From assembly GCA_913060505.1 (NCBI GenBank), contig CAJXRQ010000011.1, forward strand, positions 1-64,000: 64,000 nt of DNA, written 5' to 3'. The DNA is from an uncultured Desulfovibrio sp. Lineage in GTDB: Bacteria > Desulfobacterota > Desulfovibrionia > Desulfovibrionales > Desulfovibrionaceae. The position numbers and the translations under genes are program-made. This document shows, one piece after another, positions 20,090-30,259 of this stretch. Under the pieces are notes generated by a model, which was given only the letters and a program-made list of their open reading frames with translations, was not told the origin of the DNA and ran no database searches. Each line of letters begins with the position of its first letter. The first letter of the stretch is position 1.

Positions 20090-21199
20090 CTAGCCGGCGC
20101 TCGTGCCCGCCGGAAATTTCAAAAACCGATCGCCAGGGCGCACGTCCGGAGACGTAACACGCATCAAGCCTCCGGGGGCACTTCCGAGCATCACCACGCG
20201 GACTCTGTTACCGTCCGGGGTGACCAGAAAATACTCTTCATACGCTTTGAGCAGGGCGGAAGAAGGTACCAGCACGGAACCGCCCGGATCAGGCAGGTCC
20301 AAAACAAGTTCAGTTCGTACGCCTCCCCGGAACGGCAAATTGCCGGAAGAAATCTGCAAATCGACGTTGATCTTGCGTGTCTCGGGATCAAAACCGGGAG
20401 ACACCCGTTCCAGCAAGGCCTGCACTGAACCGCCCGTATCCGGCAGGTTCAGAGGCACGGAATCTCCCAGAGCCTTGAGAGCGGCAAACTCTGTGCTGCT
20501 CAAGGCAAAAGGTACCAGCAACACGTCATAACGGCCCAATTCGGCGACCTTCTCACCGGTATTGACCCACTCGCCCGGTTCAATAGAGCGTTCGATGACC
20601 TTCCACCCCTCCGGCCCGCGCAACGTGTGGCGAGACAGCTGTTCCTCCAGCCGCCGCTCTTCAATCTGCAAGCCCTTGAGCTGCTGCAACGCCATGTCAT
20701 GATCACGCTCATGGCTGTCCAATGTCGATTGGGCCGCTGTCCGACTCTTGACCAGATTGCCATAGCGTTCACGTTCGCGACCGTAGAAAAGGACGTCGCT
20801 CTTCAGGCGTTTTTGATCCGCACGGTTTTTCTCCAGATCCAGCCGAATAAACGTATTGTCCAGCTGGGCAAAAACACCGCCCTTGCCCAAAGTGTCCCCC
20901 ACGTCAGCGCGCACGCGTTCCACCCGGGCCGAAACTTCGCTGACCAAAGTCATGGTGCTACGAGCACGGGTAAATGCGGTCAGGGTCGCGGTGCGAGCGG
21001 CCTCGCGAACCGCAAACGTTTCCGTGGATGCAGGCTTGACTGGCTTTGTGTCAGGGGTGGCCTGGGACGGCGTTTCCGGCACACTGGCCGAAGCCGGTAC
21101 AGCCTGTTCCGCCCTGGCCTCATCGTCACCTTCCGTGCAACCGGCAAAAACCAACATGCCAATCAGGACTACAACTATCCACAACGTATTACTTTTCAT
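20090..21199 (-). CDS. RND efflux periplasmic adaptor (membrane fusion) lipoprotein
   Basis: Lipobox LVFAGC; MFP features (SARVERVRADVGDTLGKGGVFAQLD); adjacent to RND permease. Confidence 0.9.
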   Translation of the reverse strand: MKSNTLWIVVVLIGMLVFAGCTEGDDEARAEQAVPASASVPETPSQATPDTKPVKPASTETFAVREAARTATLTAFTRARSTMTLVSEVSARVERVRADVGDTLGKGGVFAQLDNTFIRLDLEKNRADQKRLKSDVLFYGRERERYGNLVKSRTAAQSTLDSHERDHDMALQQLKGLQIEERRLEEQLSRHTLRGPEGWKVIERSIEPGEWVNTGEKVAELGRYDVLLVPFALSSTEFAALKALGDSVPLNLPDTGGSVQALLERVSPGFDPETRKINVDLQISSGNLPFRGGVRTELVLDLPDPGGSVLVPSSALLKAYEEYFLVTPDGNRVRVVMLGSAPGGLMRVTSPDVRPGDRFLKFPAGTSAG

Positions 21200-21238
21200 G
21201 ATAATACCTTGATTTCTATTTTTTTATGCAGAGCTTCT

Positions 21239-21838
21239 CTATCTGCGCAGAAAATTCAACGTGCTTTCCAGCAATTCATCCACATCCCGGTCGCTCAACA
21301 CCTGCATGCGCCCGGAAGTCACCAAATTGGCAAGCCCCTGTACTCCGGCCCACAAGCCGAAAACAGCAGCCTCTTCGTCCACATCGCCGAAGTAGCCACT
21401 TTTGACGATTCGAACCACCATGCTGCGAAAGTGCTCAAAAACGCGCAAGGACTCTGCTGCCAATTCACCTTCAAGGTCCACTTCTTCGCAGGTGGTACAG
21501 AACATGAGATGGAAATCATCCGGGTGTTCCATGGCAAACCGCAAATACCCGCGCCCTGCCTGACGGAGCAGCTTTACCGGCTCCAAACTCTGGTCGTACT
21601 GTTTTTGCCGGACATGAAATGCCCGGAATCCTTCTTCGCGCAGGTGTGAAAGAATTTCCCGCTTGTTGGAAAAATAACGATAAATCGCGGCCGGGCTGTA
21701 TCCGGCAGCAAGCGCGATACGCCGCATGGACACGTTGTCAAACCCCTCACGAATAAACAGATTCTTGGCTGCGTCCAGAATCATGCGCTGTTTGCGTTCA
21801 CGCTCTTTTTCTTTTCGTTCTTTCGTATTCATGCGCAT
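21239..21838 (-). CDS. TetR/AcrR-family transcriptional regulator
   Basis: N-terminal TetR HTH: ILDAAKNLFIREGFDNVSMRRIALAAGYSPAAIYRYFSNKREIL. Confidence 0.93.
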   Translation of the reverse strand: MRMNTKERKEKERERKQRMILDAAKNLFIREGFDNVSMRRIALAAGYSPAAIYRYFSNKREILSHLREEGFRAFHVRQKQYDQSLEPVKLLRQAGRGYLRFAMEHPDDFHLMFCTTCEEVDLEGELAAESLRVFEHFRSMVVRIVKSGYFGDVDEEAAVFGLWAGVQGLANLVTSGRMQVLSDRDVDELLESTLNFLRR

Positions 21839-21928
21839 CCCTATATAATATCACCACAAAAGTAAACAGTGTTCACAAAAAAGAACGGTGTTTATTCACA
21901 GTTGTCACTGAACCGCCATCAGTCTGTT

Positions 21929-22453
21929 TTATTTAGAGGAAGAATCTGTTTTCCGCCTGACCGATTTTCTCAAGGAGAGCCAAACAATAAGATGATGAAA
22001 CGGTCGAATCAGGTTGAAATAGACCGGACCGGTCCAATGGCGATAGTGCACGATGGTCGCAACATGTATCCTGTTTTCCCCATTTGCCAACGGCTCCCGG
22101 GCAGAAACCAGATAGGCCCCAAGGTGCCGATCCCTGGCCGAAGCAATCCAGTATTCTTCTTCCCGGGCTTCCAGCACGGTAAACGGTCCGACCTTGCCGC
22201 CGCGCTTCATGGGAATGTCGTCCGGTCCCACAATTGTCCGGGTGTTGAAATCCGTCTGTTGCAGCCCCAAAAGGCTTGCCAGTATTCGGCGCAACGCATA
22301 AAGCCCTCGCATCCACAACGGTTTCCAACCCAGCATACCAGCCAGATGCTCACGAAGGGAAGCCGCCCCTTGCGCGCTGTGAACGTCCACATGATCCGCA
22401 CCTTGCAGCAACGGTTTTACCGCTTCAATTTTTCGAATATATTCCTGTTTCAT
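21929..22453 (-). CDS. DUF2867-like conserved protein
   Basis: Resembles DUF2867 (VGPFTVLEAREEEYWIASARDRHLGAYLV); trimmed to internal ATG at 22453. Confidence 0.65.
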   Translation of the reverse strand: MKQEYIRKIEAVKPLLQGADHVDVHSAQGAASLREHLAGMLGWKPLWMRGLYALRRILASLLGLQQTDFNTRTIVGPDDIPMKRGGKVGPFTVLEAREEEYWIASARDRHLGAYLVSAREPLANGENRIHVATIVHYRHWTGPVYFNLIRPFHHLIVWLSLRKSVRRKTDSSSK

Positions 22454-22574
22454 AACCTCTCCGGAATCAGGAGCTGAACCAATTCGCAACCGTTTGCCAC
22501 AATTCGTCCGTTAGATGAAGCCATCCCTTTGCCTTTTCCTCTTGTACCCATAGTCCAAATGCACGGCATGCAAC

Positions 22575-22611
22575 AAATGACCCCGGCCTGAAAAACAGAC
22601 CGGGGTCATTT
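22575..22611 (-). terminator. Hairpin after M48 gene (candidate terminator)
   Basis: AAATGACCCCGG / CCGGGGTCATTT, 12-bp perfect stem; weak U tract. Confidence 0.5.
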
Positions 22612-22672
22612 CTATCACGAGAAGTCCGGGCAGCACGTTAACTCCCGGTGTTTTTACGCCGCTATAACGGGA

Positions 22673-23572
22673 TTAAACCCGCTTTTGATACCACTGCAGC
22701 CGTCCGGTGGACTGGCGCATTTGCTTGTAGTCGGAGAATTCCCGCAAATGCACACTGCAATTGGAGATACGTTTTGCCAACGGAGGGTGCGTGGAGTACC
22801 ATGATCCCTTGAAAACTGCGCCTTTCTCTTCACTACGAAGAATCTGCAGGGCTTCAATCAGGCCGTTGGGGCCGTATCCGGTACGATAAGCCGTATCCAT
22901 GCCGCTCAGGTCCGCCGCGTATTCCATCTTGTGCGACAGCCCCGTGTCGAAGAGCGTTGTTTGCAGTTCTCCGATCAGGGCCTTGAACTGTTGACCCTGC
23001 TCGCCTTTCATGGCGGCGGAGGTGATGGTGCCGACCCCCTGAAGGAATTGTGCCTGCTGGATGGATTTGATGGCGTCCTTATGAGCCACGTGTGCGATCT
23101 CGTGCGACAGAACACAGGCGAGCTGTGCCTCGGTTTTCAAGCACGTAAACAGCCCCGAGGAAAGGAAGATTATGCCGCCGGGGCAGGAAAACGCGTTTTT
23201 GATGTCGTTTTTGACCACCACGAACCGGTACGGAATGTCCGGCCGCATGGAATCTCGGGCAAGTGAGACTCCGAGAAGGTTCACAAACTTTTGCACATGT
23301 TCGTCTTCCACCGGCATGCCGTACCGCTTGAACCCTTCGAGAGCCAGACTTTCGCCAATGGTCTTTTCCGACTTGTAATCAAGGCCCTGCGATGCGCGCA
23401 GAATGGTTCCCAATCCCTGAAACAACTGCTGGGTATTGAATCCTTTTTTCTTGGCTGCATCGGCTGCCAGCACCGGTCCGGCAGCAAGAGCAGTACCGGC
23501 CACCGCCAAAAGGCCGGCCAAAACCTGACGCCGGGAACGCGGCACAATCGTGCCTTTTTTCTTATTGCGCAT
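22673..23572 (-). CDS. M48-family metalloprotease with Tat-like signal
   Basis: SHEIAHVAHKDA zinc motif; RSRRQVLAGLLAVAGTALAAGPVLA twin-arginine leader; ORF trimmed to ATG at 23572. Confidence 0.88.
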   Translation of the reverse strand: MRNKKKGTIVPRSRRQVLAGLLAVAGTALAAGPVLAADAAKKKGFNTQQLFQGLGTILRASQGLDYKSEKTIGESLALEGFKRYGMPVEDEHVQKFVNLLGVSLARDSMRPDIPYRFVVVKNDIKNAFSCPGGIIFLSSGLFTCLKTEAQLACVLSHEIAHVAHKDAIKSIQQAQFLQGVGTITSAAMKGEQGQQFKALIGELQTTLFDTGLSHKMEYAADLSGMDTAYRTGYGPNGLIEALQILRSEEKGAVFKGSWYSTHPPLAKRISNCSVHLREFSDYKQMRQSTGRLQWYQKRV

Positions 23573-24074
23573 ATTCACCCACCTTGCCCCGCTTGAGGAA
23601 CGCCTCAACTTCTTTTTGTGTGATGGATCTGTCCAGAACATTGTCCAAAGCCTTGCGATACTGTTCCGGAGTTCCGGTACTCCTGGCATACTGGGCGGTT
23701 TGCGGGTTGAGACCACGTATGGCCCGATCCGTGGTGGCACGGTCCGCACGCACGTCGCTGGACATGTCTCCAAACAGCTTGGTCCCACTGCTGGTGGTCT
23801 TTTTTGGGCGGGCACCGGTTATGCGTCCCCGATACACCCAGCCTGACCGGCCGTTGTCCGTACGCACCCGATACCAGCGTCCACTGCGTTCCAGCACGGA
23901 CAGCCGCTGGTTCAGCGCAAGCTTGGAGGAAACTTCGGACGAAGCCGTGGGTTCCTTCTTGAGCGTCGCCCCCTGCGAAGCGACCCAAACATATTTTGCA
24001 GCCCATGCAGCACCGGCCAGCAATGCCAGCAAAAGCAACGACGTACAGGCAATTTTTACGACAGGTGATTTCAC
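23562..24074 (-). CDS. SH3 (bacterial SH3b)-domain exported protein
   Basis: N-terminal signal/TM; SSKLALNQRLSVLERSGRWYRVRTDNGRSGWVYRGRI; overlaps M48 gene start by 11 bp. Confidence 0.82.
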   Translation of the reverse strand: MKSPVVKIACTSLLLLALLAGAAWAAKYVWVASQGATLKKEPTASSEVSSKLALNQRLSVLERSGRWYRVRTDNGRSGWVYRGRITGARPKKTTSSGTKLFGDMSSDVRADRATTDRAIRGLNPQTAQYARSTGTPEQYRKALDNVLDRSITQKEVEAFLKRGKVGEYAQ

Positions 24075-24185
24075 CCTTGAGCCTCCTGTTTCAATTCATT
24101 TTTACGAAAATATACGCGAGATGCATGTTAATGCAACGTTCAAATATGTACTCCAATGCCGGAAGTCCGGCAAAAGACGTCCGGA

Positions 24186-25424
24186 CTACCCGTGGCTTTT
24201 GAGCACATCCAGAATTTCAATATGCGCGGCCTGCCAGGCCGGATAGGCCCCTGCCGCAAGGCCCAAAACGCAGGAACCGAGCAGGGTCAGCCCCAGATTT
24301 ACGGGCTGAATGATCAAGGGCAGCGCTGCGAACTCATGCAGCCCCACCACCAGCGCAACCGTTGCCAAGGCCCCGCAAGCGCCGCCGGTTCCGGCCATAA
24401 CCCCGGCCTCGAACAAAAATTGCCGTACAATATCGCCACGGGTTCCGCCCACGGCGCGCCGAATCCCTATCTCCACCCGCCGGGCGCGCACCACAAGGAT
24501 CATGATGGACAATATGCCCATCCCCCCAACGCCGAAAGAAACCACGGAGGTGATCACGCCCAGTGTGGACATGAGATCCAGGGCCTGCTGCTGTAAACGG
24601 ATGGTGTCCCGCGCTGCCAAAAGGCTGAAATCGTCCGGCTGCCCTTTTCCCAGTCGGTGCCGCTGGCGCATGATATGCCTTGCCGCGTCCGCAACCATTT
24701 TGATGTCCGCATCCTTGGCCAACCGCAGGAACACGCCATCCACATAGTCCACGTTGGAAGCGCGGCGCATGAATGTGGTCAGTGGCATAAACACGAATTC
24801 ATCCTGATTGTCGCCCACAAGGTCACGGCCTTTGGGCTCCAGAATACCGATGATGCGAAATGGCGCCCGATAGATATGCATGATCTTGCCCAAGGCGCTT
24901 TGCGCGGTCCCGAACAGCCGCTCCGCAACGGTAGGTCCCAAAACACATACCATGGCCCGGGCCTCAAGCTCCTGTTCCGTGAAAAAACGCCCTTGTGCAA
25001 CCGTCACGCTGCGGACTTCCGGCCAGGTCGGCCAGGTGCCGTATACACGGGTATCCAACGCGTTTCCCTCGGCCTTGAGCAATTGGTCGGCGTTGGCAAA
25101 AGGGGTTCCGGAAAGCACGGAAGGCACGCCATCCATGACGGCACGGGCATCGGCGACACGGAAATTCGTACGGTTGCCGCGCACTCGCACGCCCCCGCTC
25201 CGGCGAAAACGAATCTGTCCGGCCACCACGGCATACAGGTTCGGGCCAAGCTTTTCAGTCTCCATCACGGCTTTGCGCACCATAATGGCGGATACATGCT
25301 GTACCCCGGTAAAAGCCAGCGCTCCCAAAAAAACGCCAAGCATGGCCAACACGGCGCGCACCTTGTGGGCCGAAAGCGAGGCTATGGCTATGCTCAGGTT
25401 CAGGGGCAGCCGCATCCGCAACAA
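24186..25424 (-). CDS. MacB/FtsX-like ABC transporter permease
   Basis: Four-TM architecture with MacB_PCD-like region; GIRRAVGGTRGDIVRQFLFEAG, VLGPTVAERLFG. Confidence 0.88.
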   Translation of the reverse strand: MLRMRLPLNLSIAIASLSAHKVRAVLAMLGVFLGALAFTGVQHVSAIMVRKAVMETEKLGPNLYAVVAGQIRFRRSGGVRVRGNRTNFRVADARAVMDGVPSVLSGTPFANADQLLKAEGNALDTRVYGTWPTWPEVRSVTVAQGRFFTEQELEARAMVCVLGPTVAERLFGTAQSALGKIMHIYRAPFRIIGILEPKGRDLVGDNQDEFVFMPLTTFMRRASNVDYVDGVFLRLAKDADIKMVADAARHIMRQRHRLGKGQPDDFSLLAARDTIRLQQQALDLMSTLGVITSVVSFGVGGMGILSIMILVVRARRVEIGIRRAVGGTRGDIVRQFLFEAGVMAGTGGACGALATVALVVGLHEFAALPLIIQPVNLGLTLLGSCVLGLAAGAYPAWQAAHIEILDVLKSHG

Positions 25425-25474
25425 TCTCCAAAAAGTGGGAGTAGCCGGAAATTACGCCGGGACAACGCCTTTAT

Positions 25475-26155
25475 TTATTCGTATTTATCCTTGTTCCACA
25501 ACGTGTTGCCATTAAATATCAGTTGCCAGAGCCTTTCGAATGCATGGCCGGTATTCTCGGCGTCATGCGGGTCATCTTCAATCAACCGCAAGGCATATTC
25601 ATAAAATTCTTTTGGCCGGGTGCGAATACGCTCGGCCGAAACACAAAAAAGTCCGGCCGGTGCCCTGACCACAAATTGCCGGGGCGGTTCCGAATCAAAG
25701 AGTTCGCGAAATATACGCTCCACCGGAATATCCTTGCCCCATCCGGCCCAGCGCCCTTCATTTTCCGGCTTGGCCAGATCATGTGGACGCCCCACCCCGT
25801 CACACTTGAGCTTGAACCAGGCAAACCCCCGAAACGGAACATCACGCTCTGCGCACCGGATGATCATGGCCGCAAGGTCTTCCGGTCCTTTGGTCCGGTC
25901 CGGGGAAAGATGGTCGAAGGGATCTCCCTGCACAAAGGCCGTGTATGGAGCAAGCCGGTCCCATTGTGTCACGATATGTGTCAGATAGGTATGGCTTTCC
26001 CGTCCGATATTCGGCAGCAGCCGTGCTCCGGCAACGGGTTCCGACCCCTTGTCGTAAACAACGTATTCAAGGCCTGTCCCGTCCACCCAGGACACGTCCT
26101 CGGCATAGCGCGCCACCACCAGTTGCACGTCATTTCGCATCACACGCCTCTTCAT
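25475..26155 (-). CDS. DUF3431-like protein
   Basis: LVVARYAEDVSWVD, YDKG, LPNIGRESHTYLTHIVTQWDRLAPYTAFVQGDPFDH; true start may be at 26140. Confidence 0.72.
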   Translation of the reverse strand: MKRRVMRNDVQLVVARYAEDVSWVDGTGLEYVVYDKGSEPVAGARLLPNIGRESHTYLTHIVTQWDRLAPYTAFVQGDPFDHLSPDRTKGPEDLAAMIIRCAERDVPFRGFAWFKLKCDGVGRPHDLAKPENEGRWAGWGKDIPVERIFRELFDSEPPRQFVVRAPAGLFCVSAERIRTRPKEFYEYALRLIEDDPHDAENTGHAFERLWQLIFNGNTLWNKDKYE

Positions 26156-26921
26156 TGCGTTCCACCATGATTTTCGAATGATCGACTTCGTTGATCATGA
26201 ACGCTCGGACAAAGGACGGATGCCCGTCATTGGAACGTGTTCCGCAACCGTATCCAACGTGTTCCACAACACTTGGAGGCAATGTCGAAAAAGTCGGTTT
26301 CATCCCTTTGAGCAGCGCCAATCCGGTGGGAGTTGCACGTTCAACACCTGCCTCGGAAGCGAACACGGCCATGCCTCGGGAAAGCTCGGCACAGGCTGGT
26401 GGAGGCACCGGCATGCGACCATGGGCGATATCCACGAACCCGCTACCAAGGTCCACGGCCGAACTCAGAATCCGCTCCGGCGCGAGGGCCTGTACAAGTA
26501 TGGCAACTCCAACCACATCAACCACAGTATCCACGGCGCCGATTTCATGAAAATGCACATCCTGCACAGGGACACTATGGACCTTTGCCTCCGCACGAGC
26601 CAGGGTTTCCAGCACGGCCACACTCTGCTCCCGGACAAGGCCAAAAAGGGATGATTGCTCAATCATGCGCGTCAAATCCGCAAGATTCCGCAACGGCTGG
26701 GTGCCGGTTTGGACAACGTTCACCTGACGGCAGGCAATGCCCGATACAAGGCGTTGCCGCTGTTGCAACTCAAATCCGGCCAGACCCAGTTTTTCCAGTT
26801 CAGAGCGCAAAAAATCAATGCCGGAATCAAGCCCTTGAGCCTGTTCCAAAACATGCGCCAGAGATGCCAGAAGCATGTCGCCGCTCACCCCGGTGGTACA
26901 GTCCAGAAACAGGGTGCTCAT
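26130..26921 (-). CDS. larC: LarC nickel-insertion protein, N-terminal (LarC1) portion only
   Basis: DCTTGVSGDMLLASL, VHFHEIGAVDTVVDVVG, GRMPVPPPACAEL, ATPTGLALLK, GYGCGTR; ends where LarC2 would begin. Confidence 0.85.
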   Translation of the reverse strand: MSTLFLDCTTGVSGDMLLASLAHVLEQAQGLDSGIDFLRSELEKLGLAGFELQQRQRLVSGIACRQVNVVQTGTQPLRNLADLTRMIEQSSLFGLVREQSVAVLETLARAEAKVHSVPVQDVHFHEIGAVDTVVDVVGVAILVQALAPERILSSAVDLGSGFVDIAHGRMPVPPPACAELSRGMAVFASEAGVERATPTGLALLKGMKPTFSTLPPSVVEHVGYGCGTRSNDGHPSFVRAFMINEVDHSKIMVERNEEACDAK

Positions 26922-27196
26922 TCATGCTCCCTGATTTTTTCTGCAAACATCCCCAAAGTATTTCCTTTTGCGTTTTTTATCGATTCCTACGTGATCTTTC
27001 CGTGATGAAAAGGTTATGATGAGCATGATCGCCACCAATAACCGCCCCTGATCATTCCCTATACCTTCCTCACGGGCCATGGGCAACCCAAAGACGGGAA
27101 TACGCAACACCCCCTTGACTTTCTCAAGCAGAAAAGGAATCGTACCTTTCCCACCATATCCACATAGGATATCCTGTCCCCGTATGAGGAGATTCA

Positions 27197-28501
27197 ATGA
27201 GTTTTACCACACAAATGGACGCTGCCCGTAAGGGAATCGCCACCGACCACATGAAACGTGTGGCCCAAAAGGAGACCATAGAACTCGAAACCCTGATGGC
27301 GGACATCGCTGCCGGACAAACCATTATTCCGGCCAACATTCGCCATACCAACATCGACGCCGAAGCCGTTGGACGCGGCCTGCGCACCAAGGTCAATGTA
27401 AACCTCGGTATTTCCAAGGACTGCCAGGACATTGACATGGAAATGACCAAAGTGCATGCAGCATTGGAAATGAAAGCCGAAGGCATCATGGACCTGAGCT
27501 GCTTCGGCAAAACACAGGAATTCCGTTCCCGTGTGGTCAAGGAATCCACCGCCATGGTCGGTACTGTTCCCATCTATGACGCTGTCGGTTTTCTTGAAAA
27601 AGACCTCAAGGACATCACGGTCGACGAGTTTTTCGGCGTTGTGGAACAGCACATTGCCGATGGCGTCGACTTTCTTACCATCCATGCCGGATTGAACCGC
27701 AAGACGGCCGAACAGATCGAAAAGGACGAACGGTTGACCCGCATCGTTTCCCGTGGCGGTTCTTTGCTCTTTTCGTGGATGAAGCTCAAGGACGCGGAAA
27801 ACCCGTTCTATGAGCACTATGACCGCTTGTTGGAACTTTGCGAAAAGTCCGACGTAACCCTCAGCCTTGGTGACGGTTGTCGCCCCGGCTCCTTGTATGA
27901 CGCCACGGACGCTTCGCAAATTCAGGAAACCATCGTACTGGGCGAGCTGACCAAGCGCGCCTGGGAGCGCAATGTTCAGGTCATGATCGAAGGCCCCGGA
28001 CACATGGCGCTCAACGAGATCGAGGCCAACGTATTGCTGGCCAAGAAACTTTGCCATGGTGCACCGTTCTACGTTCTTGGCCCTCTGGTTACGGACGTCG
28101 CCCCTGGTTACGACCATATCACTGCGGCTATTGGCGGTGCCATTGCAGCCGGAGCCGGAGCCGACTTCCTGTGCTATGTGACCCCGGCGGAACACCTGCG
28201 TCTGCCCACGTTGGAAGACATGAAGGAAGGCATCGTAGCCACGCGCATCGCTGCTCACGCCGGTGACATCGCCAAAAAAATCCCCAACGCGCTCGAATGG
28301 GACAACGCCATGTCCAAAGCGCGTGCGGACCTTGACTGGCCCAAACAGTTTGAGCTGGCCATGGACCCGGTCCGTCCCATGGAATATCGCGAGTCTTCCA
28401 AGCCCGAGCACGAGGACACTTGCTCCATGTGCGGCAAAATGTGCGCGGTGCGCAACATGAACCGCGTCATGGCCGGGGAAGATCTCAACCTTGACGATTA
28501 G
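27197..28501 (+). CDS. thiC: Phosphomethylpyrimidine synthase ThiC
   Basis: [52 protein letters not shown]-terminal [12 protein letters not shown] cluster motif. Confidence 0.97.
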   Translation: MSFTTQMDAARKGIATDHMKRVAQKETIELETLMADIAAGQTIIPANIRHTNIDAEAVGRGLRTKVNVNLGISKDCQDIDMEMTKVHAALEMKAEGIMDLSCFGKTQEFRSRVVKESTAMVGTVPIYDAVGFLEKDLKDITVDEFFGVVEQHIADGVDFLTIHAGLNRKTAEQIEKDERLTRIVSRGGSLLFSWMKLKDAENPFYEHYDRLLELCEKSDVTLSLGDGCRPGSLYDATDASQIQETIVLGELTKRAWERNVQVMIEGPGHMALNEIEANVLLAKKLCHGAPFYVLGPLVTDVAPGYDHITAAIGGAIAAGAGADFLCYVTPAEHLRLPTLEDMKEGIVATRIAAHAGDIAKKIPNALEWDNAMSKARADLDWPKQFELAMDPVRPMEYRESSKPEHEDTCSMCGKMCAVRNMNRVMAGEDLNLDD

Positions 28502-28555
28502 AGAATAAGAGGTTGGAGGGGTTTTCCTCCCCAATTCCCACTCTCCAAAACTTTT

Positions 28556-28591
28556 GAAACCGGGCCAGCACCTACAGGGCTGGCCCGGTTT
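28556..28591 (+). terminator. Hairpin downstream of thiC
   Basis: GAAACCGGGCCAGC-cctacagg-GCTGGCCCGGTTTC type perfect stem; weak T tract. Confidence 0.7.
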
Positions 28592-28704
28592 CATGCTTTA
28601 AATGTATTTTCGGGGGAGAAAAAATATCGCGTGTCCGCAGGATGCAGCGGCAGAACAGGGTTGCTAAAGACGTGTTCCTTCCCGCAGGAGACCAAATCCT
28701 GCCA

Positions 28705-29457
28705 TCACACTTCGCCGAAAACCTTGCCTCTTACGATCCTCGCAGCAAAAGCCGCAGCCCCGAATCCATTGTCGATATTGACCACGGCCACCCCCGGAGC
28801 GCAGGCGTTCAGCATGGAAAGAAGTGGTGCCAAACCTTCAAACGCAGCACCGTAACCGACGCTGGTCGGCACAGCCACCACCGGAACAGGACACAGTCCG
28901 CCAAGCACAGAGGCCAGTGCACCATCCATCCCGGCCACGGCAATGACAACCCCTGCCTGTTTCAATTTCCCTTGCACGGAAAGAAGCCGGTGCAGCCCGG
29001 CCACGCCGCAATCCTGAAGCCGCACCACCCGACATCCGAGAAATTCCGCACTCTTTGCGGCCTCTTCCGCAACAGGCAAATCAGCTGTCCCCGCACTGAT
29101 GACCACGACCTCCCGCATGCCCTCTTCCGGTTGCATATTCGCTCCGGCTTGCAGTAACCGGGATACCGGGTCAAAAGAACAATTCGGCAACACAGCCTGC
29201 ACCGCAGCAAATTGTTCGGGGTCGGCATGCGTTCCCAAGGTCCGGCCATGGGCCGCATGTAATTCCCGCATGGTGATCAGCACTTGATCAGGCGTCTTGC
29301 CTGCACAGAAAACCACTTCGGGTTGACCGGTCCGGGCAAGCCGCCCGGTATCCAATCGGGCACAGCCGGTTTCAACACACCCTAGGGATTGCAAGGCTTC
29401 ACATGCCTGTTCACGGGTCAATTCACCTTTCGCAAACCTGTCCAGAATATCATGCAT
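28705..29457 (-). CDS. larB: LarB nickel pincer cofactor biosynthesis carboxylase
   Basis: AIR-carboxylase-like (VVISAGTADLPVAEEA, DCGVAGLHRLL, GMDGALASVLGGL, PTSVGYG); trimmed to ATG at 29457. Confidence 0.9.
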   Translation of the reverse strand: MHDILDRFAKGELTREQACEALQSLGCVETGCARLDTGRLARTGQPEVVFCAGKTPDQVLITMRELHAAHGRTLGTHADPEQFAAVQAVLPNCSFDPVSRLLQAGANMQPEEGMREVVVISAGTADLPVAEEAAKSAEFLGCRVVRLQDCGVAGLHRLLSVQGKLKQAGVVIAVAGMDGALASVLGGLCPVPVVAVPTSVGYGAAFEGLAPLLSMLNACAPGVAVVNIDNGFGAAAFAARIVRGKVFGEV

Positions 29458-30229
29458 GGCACGGCTCCCATGGAGAAAAAACAACCTGCCTGTCTCCATG
29501 TGCTGCGGCCAATCCGTGAGCACAGGAACGCAGGGAATCAGAAATTCCCTCGCCATTCTGGGAATATCGAATGGTTATCATCAGCTCATCAACCCGCAAT
29601 CGAACATTGTGGAATCCGGCGGCAATGACCCTGTTTTCAAGGTCTTCTACCATGGCCAAAAGCTGTGGGGATAATGGGTTCCCGGTCATTATGCGTGTGG
29701 CCCGGCAACTGTCCGGGGGGTTATTCCGTGACGGGCTAACAAACCGGCTGGCCATTTCCAGGACATGTTCCTTGCCCAGACCGCAGCCAGCCAGTGGAGA
29801 ATGTATACCCAGCTCACGGGAAGCACGTATCCCCGGCCGCTCAGGATTGTCTTCCGCGTTGGTTCCATCCATGATTACGGCACGATCTCCAAAACGGTGA
29901 CGCATGGCCGTAAACATGGCCCGCTTGCACCAATAACAACGATCCGGCCCGTTGTTCGAGATTCGCTCGTCATGCAGGAGAGGTACAGGCAAAAGGATAT
30001 GATCAAGTGACGCGCTTTTGGCCACACGTTCGGCTGCGTGGACATCGCGGGCAAAAGCCATATCACTGGTTACGGTTATCGCGAACACTCTATCAGTCAA
30101 GGTATTGCCAGACCGTCCAAGCACAGCCGCCAATACGGCACTGTCCACTCCGCCGGACAGGGCGATCACCAAAGGATCACCCCTCCGCGCCAGAGTGGAC
30201 AGATAGCGTAGCAGACGTTGTTCAGCCAT
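29450..30229 (-). CDS. larE: LarE-type ATP-dependent sulfur transferase
   Basis: PP-loop ALSGGVDSAVLAAVLG; CYWCKRAMF; DGTNAEDNPERPGIRA; overlaps larB start by 8 bp. Confidence 0.9.
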   Translation of the reverse strand: MAEQRLLRYLSTLARRGDPLVIALSGGVDSAVLAAVLGRSGNTLTDRVFAITVTSDMAFARDVHAAERVAKSASLDHILLPVPLLHDERISNNGPDRCYWCKRAMFTAMRHRFGDRAVIMDGTNAEDNPERPGIRASRELGIHSPLAGCGLGKEHVLEMASRFVSPSRNNPPDSCRATRIMTGNPLSPQLLAMVEDLENRVIAAGFHNVRLRVDELMITIRYSQNGEGISDSLRSCAHGLAAAHGDRQVVFSPWEPCHA

Positions 30230-30259
30230 GGGCCCAGAGTAGCGAAGCCCTGTTCTGCG

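Noticed and set aside
25475-26160. LarC2 reached by programmed frameshift, as in L. plantarum
   Set aside because: Neither shifted frame after larC shows LarC2-like ETNIDDM sequence. The region encodes a DUF3431-like protein.
26922-27196. TPP riboswitch upstream of thiC
   Set aside because: I looked for CTGAGA and the THI-box 3' half and found neither. An Infernal search with RF00059 would decide.
27194-28594. 466-aa minus-strand ORF antisense to the whole of thiC
   Set aside because: ThiC on the plus strand is unambiguous. The antisense ORF has no recognisable domain and is explained by high-GC codon bias.
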